IMG/VR virus record: IMGVR_UViG_3300050821_004492
Coordinates: 1 to 41,132 of that record
Direction: 5' to 3' (one strand)
From: a virus
DNA length: 41,132 bases
Shown: piece after piece, positions 7,799-17,247 of the stretch
Layout of the letters: every line of letters starts with the position of its first letter
How positions within the stretch are numbered: position 1 is the stretch's first letter
Notes under the pieces: generated by a model
The model's input: the letters and a program-made list of their open reading frames with translations, nothing else
Told to the model about the DNA's origin: nothing
Databases searched by the model: none
Program-made: the position numbers and the translations under genes

Positions 7799-9500
7799 CG
7801 ACGGCAATCTGGAGCTTTGGGTCCGAGAGGTCATAGACGAATGCATGGCCTCGGTTGAGGAGCGCGCCATGGTGTACACGCGCGCCTCGCAATACTACTA
7901 CACGGGCACGTACAGCACACAAGCCGCGATCTACAACAAGACAAAGCCGTTCATCGACAAACTGTCCGGCTTTCTGATGCAACCGACTGACGTGCGCTAT
8001 CAAGTCATTTACGACAGCGGTGAACCGGAAACCGTACTGGAGCGCTCGCAGCTCGTCTCAGAAAAGCTCACTGCCGACTATCGGCAGACCGACAGCGACA
8101 TCACCTTTTCGGAAGCGCTTACGTGGTCAATGGTCAACGGCTGCTATCTGCTCAAGCATTACCCGCACGAAGACGGCTTCAAAGTCGCTCCCGTGCACCC
8201 GCAAAATTTCGGCGTGCTAGGCGAAACCATCCTTGACCTCGATGAGCAAGAAGCGTTCTGCCACGTCACCTATCCGACGATCTCGCGTTTGCGGACCATT
8301 TTGCAGGATCATCCCAAGCGCCGGGAAATCCTTGCGCGCATATCCGAGGGGCGGCCAACGCAGCAAGACGAAGAAAAGCCCAGCTATTTTCATCAGATGG
8401 TGGTCGGCGGCCTCAATCCGCTGGGCGATCCTGGCGGAATGCCGAACTCGGAAGCCGCCGGCATCGTCAACGTGTTTCCGATCCCGACCCCCTGGCACCC
8501 GCAGCGGCGCATCAGTCCCACGGTCAAATTCTGCGAATTGTGGGTCAAGGACCGCGATCGCGAGGGCGACTACACCACCATGCAGGTGGTCTATCCCGAC
8601 ATCATCATCGAAGGCGATAAAACCCGGCGCAACCTCTCGCGCGTTCCCGGTCATTCGTCATTCGTGAAAATCCAGCCGCAGGTGACGCCTGGATATTTCT
8701 GGGGCCGCAGCTATGTCGCCGACGTGCAGATGTTGCAGGATTTGCTCAACAAGCGGCTGCGCGACATCAAGGTCATGTGGGACAGAAACGTCAATGCGCC
8801 ACAAGTCTTCTCCGGCTTCACCTCGGTCACCGAGGAGCAGTATTACAAAATCATCAGCGAAGGCGGGTTCATCAACGACCCGAACCCGAACGCCAAAGCC
8901 TCGAAGCTCGTTGAACCCCCGCCGCCCGGCTACATGGAGGAGCTTAATTTCATCTTCTCCATGTTCGACGAAGCCGGCGGATTTTCCCCAATCATGTCCG
9001 GACAGGGCGAGCCCGGTGTTCGCGCCGGCATTCACGCGCAGACTTTGGTCCGCACGTCGTCTCCACGCCTCATTGATCAAGCTGCTCGCGTCGAACGGCA
9101 ACTAGCGCAAAGCGGCTATATCTCGCTGCGCATCATGCAGGCCATGGATGCGATGATTTACACAACCGACAGCGGGACCGATTTCACCCTGCACGACATT
9201 CCGGACAACTTCCAAGTCCAAGTCGACAGCCATAGCGCCAGCCCGGCTTTTGCCGAAGACAACCGGCAGGTCGCCATCGCGCTCGCCCGAGCTGGCGCCA
9301 TCGACGGCGAGGATCTGATCCACATGCTGCACCCACCCGGCGCCGAGCTGCTATTGGCGCGCTTGCGGCAGCGGCAGAAAAAGCAAGCGCAAGCGGCGCA
9401 GCAGGAGGAGCAGAAGGAATTGCTCAAAGACGTACTGCAACTTCCGGGGCGAAGTCAGAGCAAAAAAGGGCGCAAGCCCAAGGCTGGTGGCGGGGGGTAG
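7773..9500 (+). CDS. portal (head-tail connector) protein
   Basis: A 575-residue protein in the portal position, after the terminase and before scaffold and capsid. Features seen in podovirus portals: an acidic helical N-terminus (VREVIDECMASVEERAMVYTRA), an aromatic YYYTG stretch, a central beta-rich wing, GYFWGRSYVADVQMLQDLLN resembling the stem helix region, and a Gln/Lys-rich C-terminal helix. Portals form the dodecameric ring through which DNA is packed and ejected. GTG at 7773 has AGAGG upstream. Assignment rests on order, size and pattern. Confidence 0.8.
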   Translation: MLKIPNSSDDGNLELWVREVIDECMASVEERAMVYTRASQYYYTGTYSTQAAIYNKTKPFIDKLSGFLMQPTDVRYQVIYDSGEPETVLERSQLVSEKLTADYRQTDSDITFSEALTWSMVNGCYLLKHYPHEDGFKVAPVHPQNFGVLGETILDLDEQEAFCHVTYPTISRLRTILQDHPKRREILARISEGRPTQQDEEKPSYFHQMVVGGLNPLGDPGGMPNSEAAGIVNVFPIPTPWHPQRRISPTVKFCELWVKDRDREGDYTTMQVVYPDIIIEGDKTRRNLSRVPGHSSFVKIQPQVTPGYFWGRSYVADVQMLQDLLNKRLRDIKVMWDRNVNAPQVFSGFTSVTEEQYYKIISEGGFINDPNPNAKASKLVEPPPPGYMEELNFIFSMFDEAGGFSPIMSGQGEPGVRAGIHAQTLVRTSSPRLIDQAARVERQLAQSGYISLRIMQAMDAMIYTTDSGTDFTLHDIPDNFQVQVDSHSASPAFAEDNRQVAIALARAGAIDGEDLIHMLHPPGAELLLARLRQRQKKQAQAAQQEEQKELLKDVLQLPGRSQSKKGRKPKAGGGG

Positions 9501-9542
9501 TTGCAACCTACTAGGTTTTGGGTTTAGTTTCACATCGCGCAA

Positions 9543-9593
9543 GCCGCCTCCGACATTTCCCTCCTAGCCCCCACCCCCGATGGCGGAGGCGGC
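9543..9593. repeat. 10-bp inverted repeat between portal and next gene
   Basis: GCCGCCTCCG (9543-9552) and CGGAGGCGGC (9584-9593) are perfect complements with a C-rich 31-base loop. The 110-base gap 9501-9610 is one of the few in the late operon. No T run follows, so it may stabilise or process mRNA rather than terminate it. The right arm contains a GGAGG that would be hidden in the stem. Confidence 0.5.
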
Positions 9594-9610
9594 CCCTAAC
9601 GAGGGTATGC

Positions 9611-10105
9611 ATGGCTAACGGCGATGAAATCGCGGGTGGACCGCAGGGCGCAAACACTGGTGCGGCTGGTCCAGCGCCTCCCTCGCCCGCTTCAGCTCCC
9701 GGCAATGCTCCTGGTGGAGGCGGTCCTGTTCTGGCTGCTCTTGCCCGTCGTCAGCAGGGTCCGCAGCCTAGTGCGCCGGGTCCGGGCGATCAGGCATCGT
9801 CCCTGACCATGCTGCAAAACGCGCTCGGGATGATGCAGTCGGCACTGTCCGGGCTTCAACCCGGAACCCCGGTGCATCGTGATGTATTGCGCGCTTTGCA
9901 ATCACTCAGTCGGCACATGGCCCAAGGTCAGCCGACCGTTGGCGTTCAACAAACTCAGCTCCAAGACATGCTGCGAGGTTTGGCTCGTAATGCCCTGCTG
10001 TCTAAGGTCATGGGTCAACAGGGTGAACAAGGAGGGCCTCCTGGCGGACCCGCTGGGGCCGCGCCGCCGGCGCCAATGCCCTCGACGCCATTACCGGGAG
10101 CATGA
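9611..10105 (+). CDS. Gly/Pro/Ala-rich virion-associated protein (164 aa)
   Basis: ATG at 9611 follows AACGAGG. The first 65 residues are low-complexity Gly, Ala and Pro; the middle is helical (SLTMLQNALGMMQSALSGL, DVLRALQSLSRHMAQGQ, LQDMLRGLARNALLSKVM); the end is again Pro/Gly-rich. It lies between portal and scaffold, where minor head proteins or assembly helpers are found. I do not recognise the family. Confidence 0.65.
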   Translation: MANGDEIAGGPQGANTGAAGPAPPSPASAPGNAPGGGGPVLAALARRQQGPQPSAPGPGDQASSLTMLQNALGMMQSALSGLQPGTPVHRDVLRALQSLSRHMAQGQPTVGVQQTQLQDMLRGLARNALLSKVMGQQGEQGGPPGGPAGAAPPAPMPSTPLPGA

Positions 10106-10138
10106 TAAGAGCAATGATCAGCGGTAATTGGAGGTAGT

Positions 10139-10324
10139 ATGGCACAGAACCGTAGTTACGACCCACCAATCACGACACCCCCTGCCACGCCACCGCGCAC
10201 CGTGCTGCAAGTCGACACCCAATCCGAAGTCTCGGAATGGGGTGCGATCGCCAAGGTGGTTCCAAAACCCGAAGGCGGCGTTCCACTTCAGCCGTCAGTC
10301 ATCGGTAAGAACAACAACAACTAG
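10139..10324 (+). CDS. small Pro-rich hypothetical protein (61 aa)
   Basis: Start at 10139 is fixed by TTGGAGGT with ideal spacing. The N-terminus is proline-rich (DPPITTPPATPPR) and the end is GKNNNN. It lies just before the scaffold gene. No known domain; possibly a minor head or decoration component, by position only. Confidence 0.65.
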   Translation: MAQNRSYDPPITTPPATPPRTVLQVDTQSEVSEWGAIAKVVPKPEGGVPLQPSVIGKNNNN

Positions 10325-10332
10325 GCTCTGCC

Positions 10333-10875
10333 ATGCCGCGCGAAGTATCGGACGAAGAATACAACTTCCTGCAAGGTCGCAAGCAAGTCGCCGACTTTGT
10401 TGAGTCGATCTACAACGATCCGGTGCTTTCGAAGGAAGCAAAGGCGCTAATCAAGAAAAAATATCCACAAGCACAGATCCCCGATTACGACATCGAGGAG
10501 CGCTTCAATCAAAAACTCGATGATGAAAGAAAAGCCCGCGAGGAAGACCGCAAAGCAGCAAGACAGGCAGAAGAAGAAAAGCGCTTTAATGAAACTCGCT
10601 CCCGAGTGCAACAAGAATACGGCTTCACAGACGATGCAATGAAAGACCTTGAGAAATTCATGGTCGAAAAAAATGTCGGCGACTACGAGATCGCCGCGTC
10701 CTATCAGGCGAGTAAAAATCCCAAACAAAGTGAAGCAGATTACAGCGACGGACTTTGGAACCACCAGAAGCAAGAGGGCTTCGGTGACATCGCCAAAGAT
10801 CCCGAGGGCTGGGCACGCAAAGAGCTTCTGACCGCCATGCGGCGCGATCATGAGCGAACAAGAGGCGGGAGATAA
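10333..10875 (+). CDS. probable scaffolding protein (180 aa)
   Basis: Highly charged and almost wholly helical, with a long coiled-coil run of Lys, Arg, Glu and Ala (about residues 60-100: RKAREEDRKAARQAEEEKRF) and a basic C-terminus (RRDHERTRGGR). It lies three bases before the capsid gene. Scaffolds of podoviruses have this make-up and position: they guide prohead assembly and bind capsid protein through a basic C-terminal helix. Assignment is from composition and order. Confidence 0.7.
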   Translation: MPREVSDEEYNFLQGRKQVADFVESIYNDPVLSKEAKALIKKKYPQAQIPDYDIEERFNQKLDDERKAREEDRKAARQAEEEKRFNETRSRVQQEYGFTDDAMKDLEKFMVEKNVGDYEIAASYQASKNPKQSEADYSDGLWNHQKQEGFGDIAKDPEGWARKELLTAMRRDHERTRGGR

Positions 10876-10878
10876 AAC

Positions 10879-11916
10879 ATGCCGATCCTCGGCACAGGCT
10901 TAATTCCATCTGGACCACTCGGGCTTGAACTGGAAGCAACCGTTCGGCGTGTGTTCGCGCAAATGGTTGTCGTGCTGCTGTATCGGCAAAATCCGCTATT
11001 GGCGCTTCTGCTCAGAAATGCCGTGCGCGCATCGGGCGGTGTGTCGCCCTACACCCAACCGGTGCAAACCGGACAGTACGTCACGTCCTCATGGATGGGA
11101 CCATCTGGACAGTTCACCTTGCCCACGGATGTTGCCGCCACCGTCAACGCCGAATTCAATCTCTGCGCCCTGGCAACGCCGGTCAGCTCGCTTGGGCTGG
11201 AGCAGCTCGTGACGCAGGACGCGATCGCCGTCGCCTCGCGCTTGATGCTCAAGCTCAACGATCTCAAGAACAGCTCGCTGAAATCGCTCGCCACAGCATT
11301 GTTTGGTAGCAATGCCGGCAACGTGTTGCAGATGTTTGGTCTGCTCGACGCCTACGATGACGGCACCGCTGTTGACGTGTACGGTGGCCTGTCGCGGGCG
11401 ACTTACCCAACCTGGGCCGGCCTGAAAGTCGCGACCGCCGGCGCAGTGCTGACCCGCACCGCCTTCATTCCGCAGATGCTCAAGGCAGTGAAGCACTCGG
11501 GCGGTGAAGCGCTGGATTTCGTCGTCATGTCCGTTGAGGACTGGACAACACTGCTGACGGACTTCATGTCGGTGGAACGTTTCAACAACGATCCATCAAG
11601 CCGCTGGGGTAAGGACGACCCGGTCAATTCCGGGTTCCGAGGCCTGCTCCTGGGCGACACCCCGATCTTCTTCGATCTCAATTGCCCGGCCGGCACTGCG
11701 TTCGGGTTCAATTCCAAGTACATCACCTTGGTAATCCACGAAGACGCAAACTTTGCCTGGACCGGGTGGTACTCGACAATTCCACAGGGACAGATCGCCA
11801 GCGTCGGGCTCTCGCTGACAGCGCTTAATCTCGTTTGCTCCAAACCCTCGACCGGGTTTGTCATGACGGGTATCACGGGTGGCGCTACCGGGTTCCCGGC
11901 CGCACCGCCTCCGTAA
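10879..11916 (+). CDS. major capsid protein
   Basis: A 345-residue protein directly after the scaffold, within the range of HK97-fold capsid proteins. It contains an N-terminal helical part with RRVFAQMVVVLLY, a long mixed core (LVTQDAIAVASRLMLKLNDL) and a C-terminal stretch (GFNSKYITLVIHEDANFAWTG) as in P-domain and A-domain strands. It forms the icosahedral shell. Gene order scaffold then capsid is typical. The fold is inferred, not shown. Confidence 0.8.
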   Translation: MPILGTGLIPSGPLGLELEATVRRVFAQMVVVLLYRQNPLLALLLRNAVRASGGVSPYTQPVQTGQYVTSSWMGPSGQFTLPTDVAATVNAEFNLCALATPVSSLGLEQLVTQDAIAVASRLMLKLNDLKNSSLKSLATALFGSNAGNVLQMFGLLDAYDDGTAVDVYGGLSRATYPTWAGLKVATAGAVLTRTAFIPQMLKAVKHSGGEALDFVVMSVEDWTTLLTDFMSVERFNNDPSSRWGKDDPVNSGFRGLLLGDTPIFFDLNCPAGTAFGFNSKYITLVIHEDANFAWTGWYSTIPQGQIASVGLSLTALNLVCSKPSTGFVMTGITGGATGFPAAPPP

Positions 11917-11934
11917 CATGAAGGGGTGTGACGC

Positions 11935-12285
11935 ATGGTTCCGATTGCCCAACCGGCCGGACCCGCGACCTATGTAATTCCCGGTTCGCACAACGTTGAC
12001 CCGCCTTATAGTTGGCAGGCGAGCCGGTCATGGCCCTATCCGCGCCAACCGGGCGTTTTCGAAAGCGAGAGCCGCGCTCCGGGAACCGGTTTGATTGCCG
12101 GCCCCGGAACAATCGCTGAAATCATTCCGCCCCCGGCTCTGCAAAGTCCGTTCACCATTCCGGACCCCGTGAAAGCCTTGCCCCCGCCAATCAGCACCGG
12201 GCAGGTTCTTGCCGATTATCTGTATCGCGATCAAACCAGATTGCCCGCACCTTCAGGCGCGGTAGATCCAGCCCCGGTGCGGTGA
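11935..12285 (+). CDS. Pro-rich hypothetical protein (116 aa)
   Basis: Follows the capsid gene with an AAGGGG-type site. The product is rich in Pro, Gly and Ser (PYSWQASRSWPYPRQPG, PPPALQSPFTIPDPVKALPPP) and probably lacks a stable fold. It may be a small head-completion or decoration component, judged only by its place between capsid and fibre-like gene. Confidence 0.6.
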   Translation: MVPIAQPAGPATYVIPGSHNVDPPYSWQASRSWPYPRQPGVFESESRAPGTGLIAGPGTIAEIIPPPALQSPFTIPDPVKALPPPISTGQVLADYLYRDQTRLPAPSGAVDPAPVR

Positions 12286-12288
12286 TGC

Positions 12289-14526
12289 ATGGGCGAAACC
12301 GAAACCCTCGATGATCCGGTCCTGCTTGCAGCACCAGCGCTGAAATGGGCGTCATGGCCGGGCAACAACGGCATGAACGTCCCCGCAACAACCGCACAGG
12401 TTGGTGTGATTACCGGGACGGGCACAGGTGGACAAGCTCCGGGTGCGGTTGCGCTTGGCGATCTTTTGATTGTTGCTGCACATGCCGGTAAAGCCGGTGG
12501 CATAAACGACTACACAATATCTGGCAGCGGCTGGACGCAAATCCTGCAACCGACTGCCGGTGACAATGAAATCAAAATATTTGTTTGGTGGAAGGTCGCG
12601 GCCGCTGCTGACGTTACCGCTGCCGGTGTCTACACCGTCACCTGGGGCGGGACTTCTCCCGAAGCCTTTTCCTGGGCGGAATGGAATTTTGGACAGAATG
12701 CTTTTGTTGATGCCTGGAATGGTATTTGGTCGAATGTCCTCACCGCTGGCGGCGGCGCTTGCATCAATCCTGCATGTTTCCCGACCGGCAACGCCGACAC
12801 ACTGCTAACTTACTGGTTCAATTATCACGACGCAACGAACTGGGTGTTGCCGGGCGGCCTGACGACAATTTTCAACAACACACAGGGCGGCCTGCCAAGC
12901 CAAGGCGCATCTGGCACCAAAACGCTAGGAGCCGCTGGATTTACCGGAAATCTGAGCGCAACTATTGGCACACTTCAGCAATACGGCGCATTCCAGATTG
13001 CCATCAGCACCGGCGCACCGCCTAATGGCGGCGGCGGAAACTCACCAATAAAATGGCTGAGTTTCATGGCGACGCAGCCGGCCGTGACGACAGGATCATC
13101 GGTTGTTGTTGGTACACAAGCAGTCGGTCAAACACTCGGACCATTCGCAGCCGGTGATTTGTATGTTGTTGCTGTCACCGTCGAAGCCGACACCGGCCCA
13201 CCGGGCGCTCTGTCAATTTCCGGGTCAGGATGGACGAACCTTGTCGCCACTGCCGTAGGCGCACCATTCAACACACGGCTATCAGTGTGGGCGAAGGTTG
13301 TCGGCGGTGGCGAAACAGGCATCTACACCGTGAGCTGGCCGAATGCGACCGGCAATCCATGCTGGACTGCCTGGAACCTTGGCCAAGCAACGATTGATGT
13401 TGCTGCTGGACAATGCCTTGCGCCCACCGGCGTTAACTTGATCGCGCCTTCGGTTACAACAACGGCTGCTAATGAAGCACTGCTGGCTTATTTTTTCCTA
13501 GTAGACACCACCACCCCAGGTGTCGGCGTTGTTCTACCAACAACAGCCGGGTTCACTCCACTCGCCATAAACCTGCAAGGCACCAACAAGTGGGACATGA
13601 GTACGGGCGCAATGCTCGTGCCGACTGCGGGCGCGACCGGCAATCTGACCGCAACCGGTCCTACTGGAATGCCCGTCTATTCCGCATTCCAATTGGCGTA
13701 CAAACCCACCGCCGGCGGTAGCCCACCGCCAGTACCCACTGGATTGACAGCGACTGCGGTTTCGTCATCGCAAATCAATCTGTCGTGGTCAGCAAGTGCC
13801 GGCGCGACCAGCTACGTTGTGTTGCGCGGCGGCTCGTCAGTCGGCACCCCGAGCGGAACAACCTTTAACAACACCGGACTGACCGCATCGACCAGCTACA
13901 CCTACACAGTCGAAGCGGTTGGCCCTGGCGGGACATCTGCTCCATCGTCACCGGCATCCGCGACGACTTTCGCATCCGGCAGTGGCGTGTTCCCGCTGTT
14001 CACGCCGTTGCTGCCGCCGCCGCTGGTTGGTCAAGGCGGTGGACCGCCTCCGACCTTCCCGCCGACCTCGGGCACGGCGCCAGTGCCGATCCCGCCCGGC
14101 GTACTGATCGGTCCCGCCATCGCGTTGCCCACCGTGATCGCCGGCAAAGCGCTGATCATCTTCGGCACTGGCAATGCAACCACGCCGACGATGGTGTCGT
14201 GGTTCCCCGTCTTCACCACCACCTTCCCGGCACCAACCTTTGTTGTCTCAAACGTATGGACGGTCCCAACCTTGTCAGGCGGGGTATGGACAACGCATCT
14301 ACCGGCGCAAACCGCAACGACGCCCTGTGTCCCGACTGGTGGCTGGGGATTACCTGGACCCTCCGGCAGCGGTCCCGGTCCGCCCTCGTATCCGACCCCG
14401 CCGGGGACCGGCTTGCCGCATCACGACCTCAACATCCTTGCGACGCAAGCCGAGAACGACAACGGCCACGACCCTAAAGCGGAAAGCGCGGAAACCCCGA
14501 GACGCCGCCGGCGCTCGGGTGCATAA
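12289..14526 (+). CDS. head decoration/fibre protein with two repeats and an FnIII domain
   Basis: A 745-residue protein with a duplicated beta domain: copy one about 19-235 and copy two about 250-475, each opening with a WxSW or KWLS motif and containing SGSGWT and YTV(T/S)W. A fibronectin type III domain follows (about 479-560: GLTATAVSSSQINLSWSASA to EAVGPGGTSAPSSP). The C-terminal part is proline-rich with a short beta region. Ig-like and FnIII domains on capsids usually bind cell-surface or mucus sugars weakly. Placed after the capsid, so an outer capsid decoration is most likely; a tail fibre is the alternative. Confidence 0.7.
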   Translation: MGETETLDDPVLLAAPALKWASWPGNNGMNVPATTAQVGVITGTGTGGQAPGAVALGDLLIVAAHAGKAGGINDYTISGSGWTQILQPTAGDNEIKIFVWWKVAAAADVTAAGVYTVTWGGTSPEAFSWAEWNFGQNAFVDAWNGIWSNVLTAGGGACINPACFPTGNADTLLTYWFNYHDATNWVLPGGLTTIFNNTQGGLPSQGASGTKTLGAAGFTGNLSATIGTLQQYGAFQIAISTGAPPNGGGGNSPIKWLSFMATQPAVTTGSSVVVGTQAVGQTLGPFAAGDLYVVAVTVEADTGPPGALSISGSGWTNLVATAVGAPFNTRLSVWAKVVGGGETGIYTVSWPNATGNPCWTAWNLGQATIDVAAGQCLAPTGVNLIAPSVTTTAANEALLAYFFLVDTTTPGVGVVLPTTAGFTPLAINLQGTNKWDMSTGAMLVPTAGATGNLTATGPTGMPVYSAFQLAYKPTAGGSPPPVPTGLTATAVSSSQINLSWSASAGATSYVVLRGGSSVGTPSGTTFNNTGLTASTSYTYTVEAVGPGGTSAPSSPASATTFASGSGVFPLFTPLLPPPLVGQGGGPPPTFPPTSGTAPVPIPPGVLIGPAIALPTVIAGKALIIFGTGNATTPTMVSWFPVFTTTFPAPTFVVSNVWTVPTLSGGVWTTHLPAQTATTPCVPTGGWGLPGPSGSGPGPPSYPTPPGTGLPHHDLNILATQAENDNGHDPKAESAETPRRRRRSGA

Positions 14527-14532
14527 TGCGCC

Positions 14533-15282
14533 ATGTTGGCCAATTACGTTAACGAGGTGCAAAACCTGCTCAACGACAATCAAGGGCAGTTTTTCACCAT
14601 TCCGACCCTGGGCAACTACATCAACCGCTCTCGCCGTCGCATCGCCGCCATATCCGGCTGCTTGCGCGTCATCCCGCCCGGCGTACAGACCATTCCCAAT
14701 CAGGAAGTCTATACGTTCCGGAGCTGGGACCCGCTGGTGCAGCTCATTATGCCGCAAGCGCAATCCGTTCTCGCCTGCCGCTCGCTCGCTCTCGGCATCG
14801 GCGGTCGCTGGCAAGTCACCGAAGACGAAAACGGCAATATCCTGAGTGGGAGCATCGTCGGCGGAAGTTGGAAACCACTCTGGCGGCGCCTGATCTGGAC
14901 GGATTTCCAAGCCCGCTTTCGCATCTATGGCGGCACCTTCATGGGCACCATCAGCGAACCCGGCTGGTGGGCGCAATACGGCGAGGGACCAACCGGATCG
15001 ATCTTCATGGCGCCGGTGCCAACGCAATCGCTGCCGATGGAAGTCGATCTGACCGTCATTCCACAGCCGCTACTGACTGACAACGACATCGACCCCATTC
15101 CCTACCCCTGGCGCGATGCCGTGAGCTATTGGGCGGCAACGCTCGCCTTGCTGCAACAGCAACGGCGCGAGGATGCGCTGGCCATGGCGCAGATGTTCGC
15201 GACCGAGCTGCCCCTGTGCGCGGCAGTGGTCTGTCCGCAAATGATCCAAACCGCTTACGGCGCGACGCTCAGATCAGCTTGA
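14533..15282 (+). CDS. head-tail adaptor protein (249 aa)
   Basis: The N-terminus MLANYVNEVQNLLNDNQGQF continues through PTLGNYINRSRRRIAAISGC, the helical start typical of podovirus adaptors such as P22 gp4 or T7 gp11 analogues, and a beta region (RIYGGTFMGTISEPGWWAQY) follows. It ends with helices (AVSYWAATLALLQQQ). Adaptors sit under the portal and connect it to the nozzle. The gene lies between the decoration protein and the nozzle-like gene. Family-level match by pattern only. Confidence 0.65.
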   Translation: MLANYVNEVQNLLNDNQGQFFTIPTLGNYINRSRRRIAAISGCLRVIPPGVQTIPNQEVYTFRSWDPLVQLIMPQAQSVLACRSLALGIGGRWQVTEDENGNILSGSIVGGSWKPLWRRLIWTDFQARFRIYGGTFMGTISEPGWWAQYGEGPTGSIFMAPVPTQSLPMEVDLTVIPQPLLTDNDIDPIPYPWRDAVSYWAATLALLQQQRREDALAMAQMFATELPLCAAVVCPQMIQTAYGATLRSA

Positions 15283-15286
15283 TGAC

Positions 15287-17005
15287 ATGCCTATCCAGAG
15301 TGCAAATCCACCCCAGCTACACACCTGGGAAAATTGGACGGCCGGGCTCAACCAGCAAGCCGGGCGCGGCGCGATCGGAGACGACGAACAGTGGTGGAAC
15401 GAGAACCTGTTCGCGATTGGGTCAGGGAATTTGCGATCCTGCTGGGGCCCCAGCCCCGCAATCTACACCGCGCCGGCCGGCATACGAATTTTGCGTATGT
15501 TCTTCGGCTTTATCGGCGATATTACACCGCAGAACGGTGCCCCGCCTCCCGGCGCTTATGGCTGGATGTTTTTAAGCGACGGAACCATCGATCAAGTCGA
15601 TCTCGACACCCATGACGTCGTGCATGTCGGCGGTTCCGGTCATCAGGTGTGGAACCCGATCGCCCCGCAATATTGGGCAAGCGCAAAAGTGTGGCGACCG
15701 CGCTTTATTGGCGCCGTCTCTGGTCAGGGCGGCGGCGTTTTGTTCGGCTCACCCGAGCCGGCCCTCGGTGGAACCGTTGGCGGGCTCTATGCCTGGGACG
15801 GCGCAACCCTGTCATCACCCGGCGATCCCGCTCCGGATTGGCTGACCGATGCGCTGGAGGTTTCCCCTGGCGTACCGTTCACCATGCCAATCGGCTTGCC
15901 GGGCATCTACGCCATGGAGGTCTACAATTCTCGGCTGTTCGTCGCCGGCAAGGATGTGATTTCGTTTTCGGCACCGTCCAACGGCGCCGACTTTTCCACA
16001 ACGGACGGCGGCGGCTCATTCGGCTATTTCGGCGACAAGCTGACCTACAGCTACATGGATCTGGCAGCGAGCGCCGGCTATCTGTTCGTTTACGGCGACA
16101 GCTCGATTGATATGATCAACCAAGTTCAGCTAATAGGGTCCGGCACTCCGGAAGCTCCATTCACCACCAATCTTTCCTACACCAATGTCGATCCACAAGT
16201 CGGGCAACGGTTCCCGCGTCCCGTTGGCCGCATTGGCCGCTACATGCAAATGTTCAACGGCGCCGGCATTTTTGAGCTGCGCGGCGGTGAGACACGCGAG
16301 ATCGGTCAGAAGACCACCAACATCTTCGACACGCTCGTCATTCCAAAAACCGCTGCTGATGCCACTGCGACACCGCCCCTGTATTACCCGACCATGGCGC
16401 CGGCGACCATGTTCGGGTTCCGCGTTCTGCTGTGTAATGGGCGCTTTACCGACATCTACGGACAGACCCGCAATCTTCTGCTGATGTGGCATCCGCGCCA
16501 GGGCGCTGAATTCTGGTCAATCGCCACACAAGGGGTGCAGCTCACCCACATTGGCTCGTATGAGCAGGACAGCGTCATCAGGCCCTACGGAACCGATAGC
16601 ACCAACCTGTTTCAGCTCTTTGCCCAGCCCGATCCCGCCATCCTCAAGATCCTGTCCACCAAATTCATTCGTGGCCAGGGGCTGGATCAACTCACCGTCA
16701 AGAACTGGAAGCGCGTGTTTCTGGATTTTGCCGACAATGACGGTCGCGGGGTCAATTTCATCGGCGGTTTTTCCACACGCGGCGGCGGCATCCCCGGCGG
16801 CACACAGGAAGTCTCATTCAACATTGCGACGGCGCCGGTATTGGGAACCGGCGTGAGCAACACCCCACGTCCGACATCGTCAGAGCCCTACCCCATTCAG
16901 GCTTCCGGCATTTCCGGCGCCATCGATATGCAATCACTATCCCCCGATTTCACCATCGAGCGCCTTCACGTCATGCTTGAAAGCCGCGTCTTGTGGGGGG
17001 CGTGA
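15287..17005 (+). CDS. tail nozzle/stabilisation-like protein (572 aa)
   Basis: Opens with HTWENWTAGLNQQAGRGAIG and then shows many Gly-rich beta stretches spaced like propeller blades (GGLYAWDGATL, SRLFVAGKDVISFSAPSNGADF, GYLFVYGDSSIDMI, GIFELRGGETREIG). This resembles the P22 gp10 and podovirus nozzle type, a beta-propeller-bearing ring closing the tail tube. It follows the adaptor, which fits. It is the last large gene before the micro-ORF array. Confidence 0.65.
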   Translation: MPIQSANPPQLHTWENWTAGLNQQAGRGAIGDDEQWWNENLFAIGSGNLRSCWGPSPAIYTAPAGIRILRMFFGFIGDITPQNGAPPPGAYGWMFLSDGTIDQVDLDTHDVVHVGGSGHQVWNPIAPQYWASAKVWRPRFIGAVSGQGGGVLFGSPEPALGGTVGGLYAWDGATLSSPGDPAPDWLTDALEVSPGVPFTMPIGLPGIYAMEVYNSRLFVAGKDVISFSAPSNGADFSTTDGGGSFGYFGDKLTYSYMDLAASAGYLFVYGDSSIDMINQVQLIGSGTPEAPFTTNLSYTNVDPQVGQRFPRPVGRIGRYMQMFNGAGIFELRGGETREIGQKTTNIFDTLVIPKTAADATATPPLYYPTMAPATMFGFRVLLCNGRFTDIYGQTRNLLLMWHPRQGAEFWSIATQGVQLTHIGSYEQDSVIRPYGTDSTNLFQLFAQPDPAILKILSTKFIRGQGLDQLTVKNWKRVFLDFADNDGRGVNFIGGFSTRGGGIPGGTQEVSFNIATAPVLGTGVSNTPRPTSSEPYPIQASGISGAIDMQSLSPDFTIERLHVMLESRVLWGA

Positions 17006-17068
17006 TCTCGTGGCAGACTAGATGTTGATGGCTCCAACAACCGACCTTAACAGGGAAAAGAGGAAATC

Positions 17069-17110
17069 ATGGCACGTAGACGCCGCCGTCACCGCCGAGG
17101 TCGCCGATAA
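17069..17110 (+). CDS. arginine-rich micropeptide 1 (13 aa)
   Basis: MARRRRRHRRGRR followed by TAA: nine of 13 residues are arginine. AGGGAAAAGAGG lies upstream with the GAGG 5 bases from ATG, a good ribosome-binding site. The TAA overlaps the ATG of the next micro-ORF by one base (TAATG). The 63-base gap to the preceding tail gene holds no other feature. Composition is that of a protamine or polyarginine peptide, which would bind DNA or RNA by charge. Below the usual gene-calling size, so translation is unproven. Confidence 0.55.
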   Translation: MARRRRRHRRGRR

Positions 17111-17154
17111 TGGCACGCCGTCGCCGAAGGGGTCGCAGAGGTCGCCGGAGGTAG
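17110..17154 (+). CDS. arginine-rich micropeptide 2 (14 aa)
   Basis: MARRRRRGRRGRRR, ten arginines out of 14, beginning at the last A of the previous TAA. It shares its first seven residues with micropeptide 1, pointing to tandem duplication. Its final CGG AGG codons supply the ribosome-binding site for the next frame. It ends in TAG and is in the same frame as the two ORFs that follow. Confidence 0.55.
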   Translation: MARRRRRGRRGRRR

Positions 17155-17160
17155 GCGCCC

Positions 17161-17247
17161 ATGCCCCGCAAGAGACGCTCGAAGCCTCTGAAAATGACGC
17201 GGAGAGCCAAGCGCATTCGTGCGCGTAAGTCCAAGCGGCACGGTTAG
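17161..17247 (+). CDS. basic micropeptide 3 (28 aa)
   Basis: Starts MPRKRRSKPLKMTRRAKRIR and ends KSKRHG: nine Arg and six Lys in 28 residues and no acidic residue. GGAGG at 17147-17151 is 9 bases upstream. Its composition recalls the microvirus J and gokushovirus VP8 DNA-binding proteins, a resemblance of type only. The TAG stop is immediately followed by the ATG of the next ORF. Confidence 0.55.
   Translation: MPRKRRSKPLKMTRRAKRIRARKSKRHG

Noticed and set aside
17022-17228. 68-codon frame overlapping micro-ORFs 1-3
   Set aside because: No ribosome-binding site before ATG 17022, while each arginine-rich frame has one or is stop/start-coupled. Kept only as a competing possibility in the findings.
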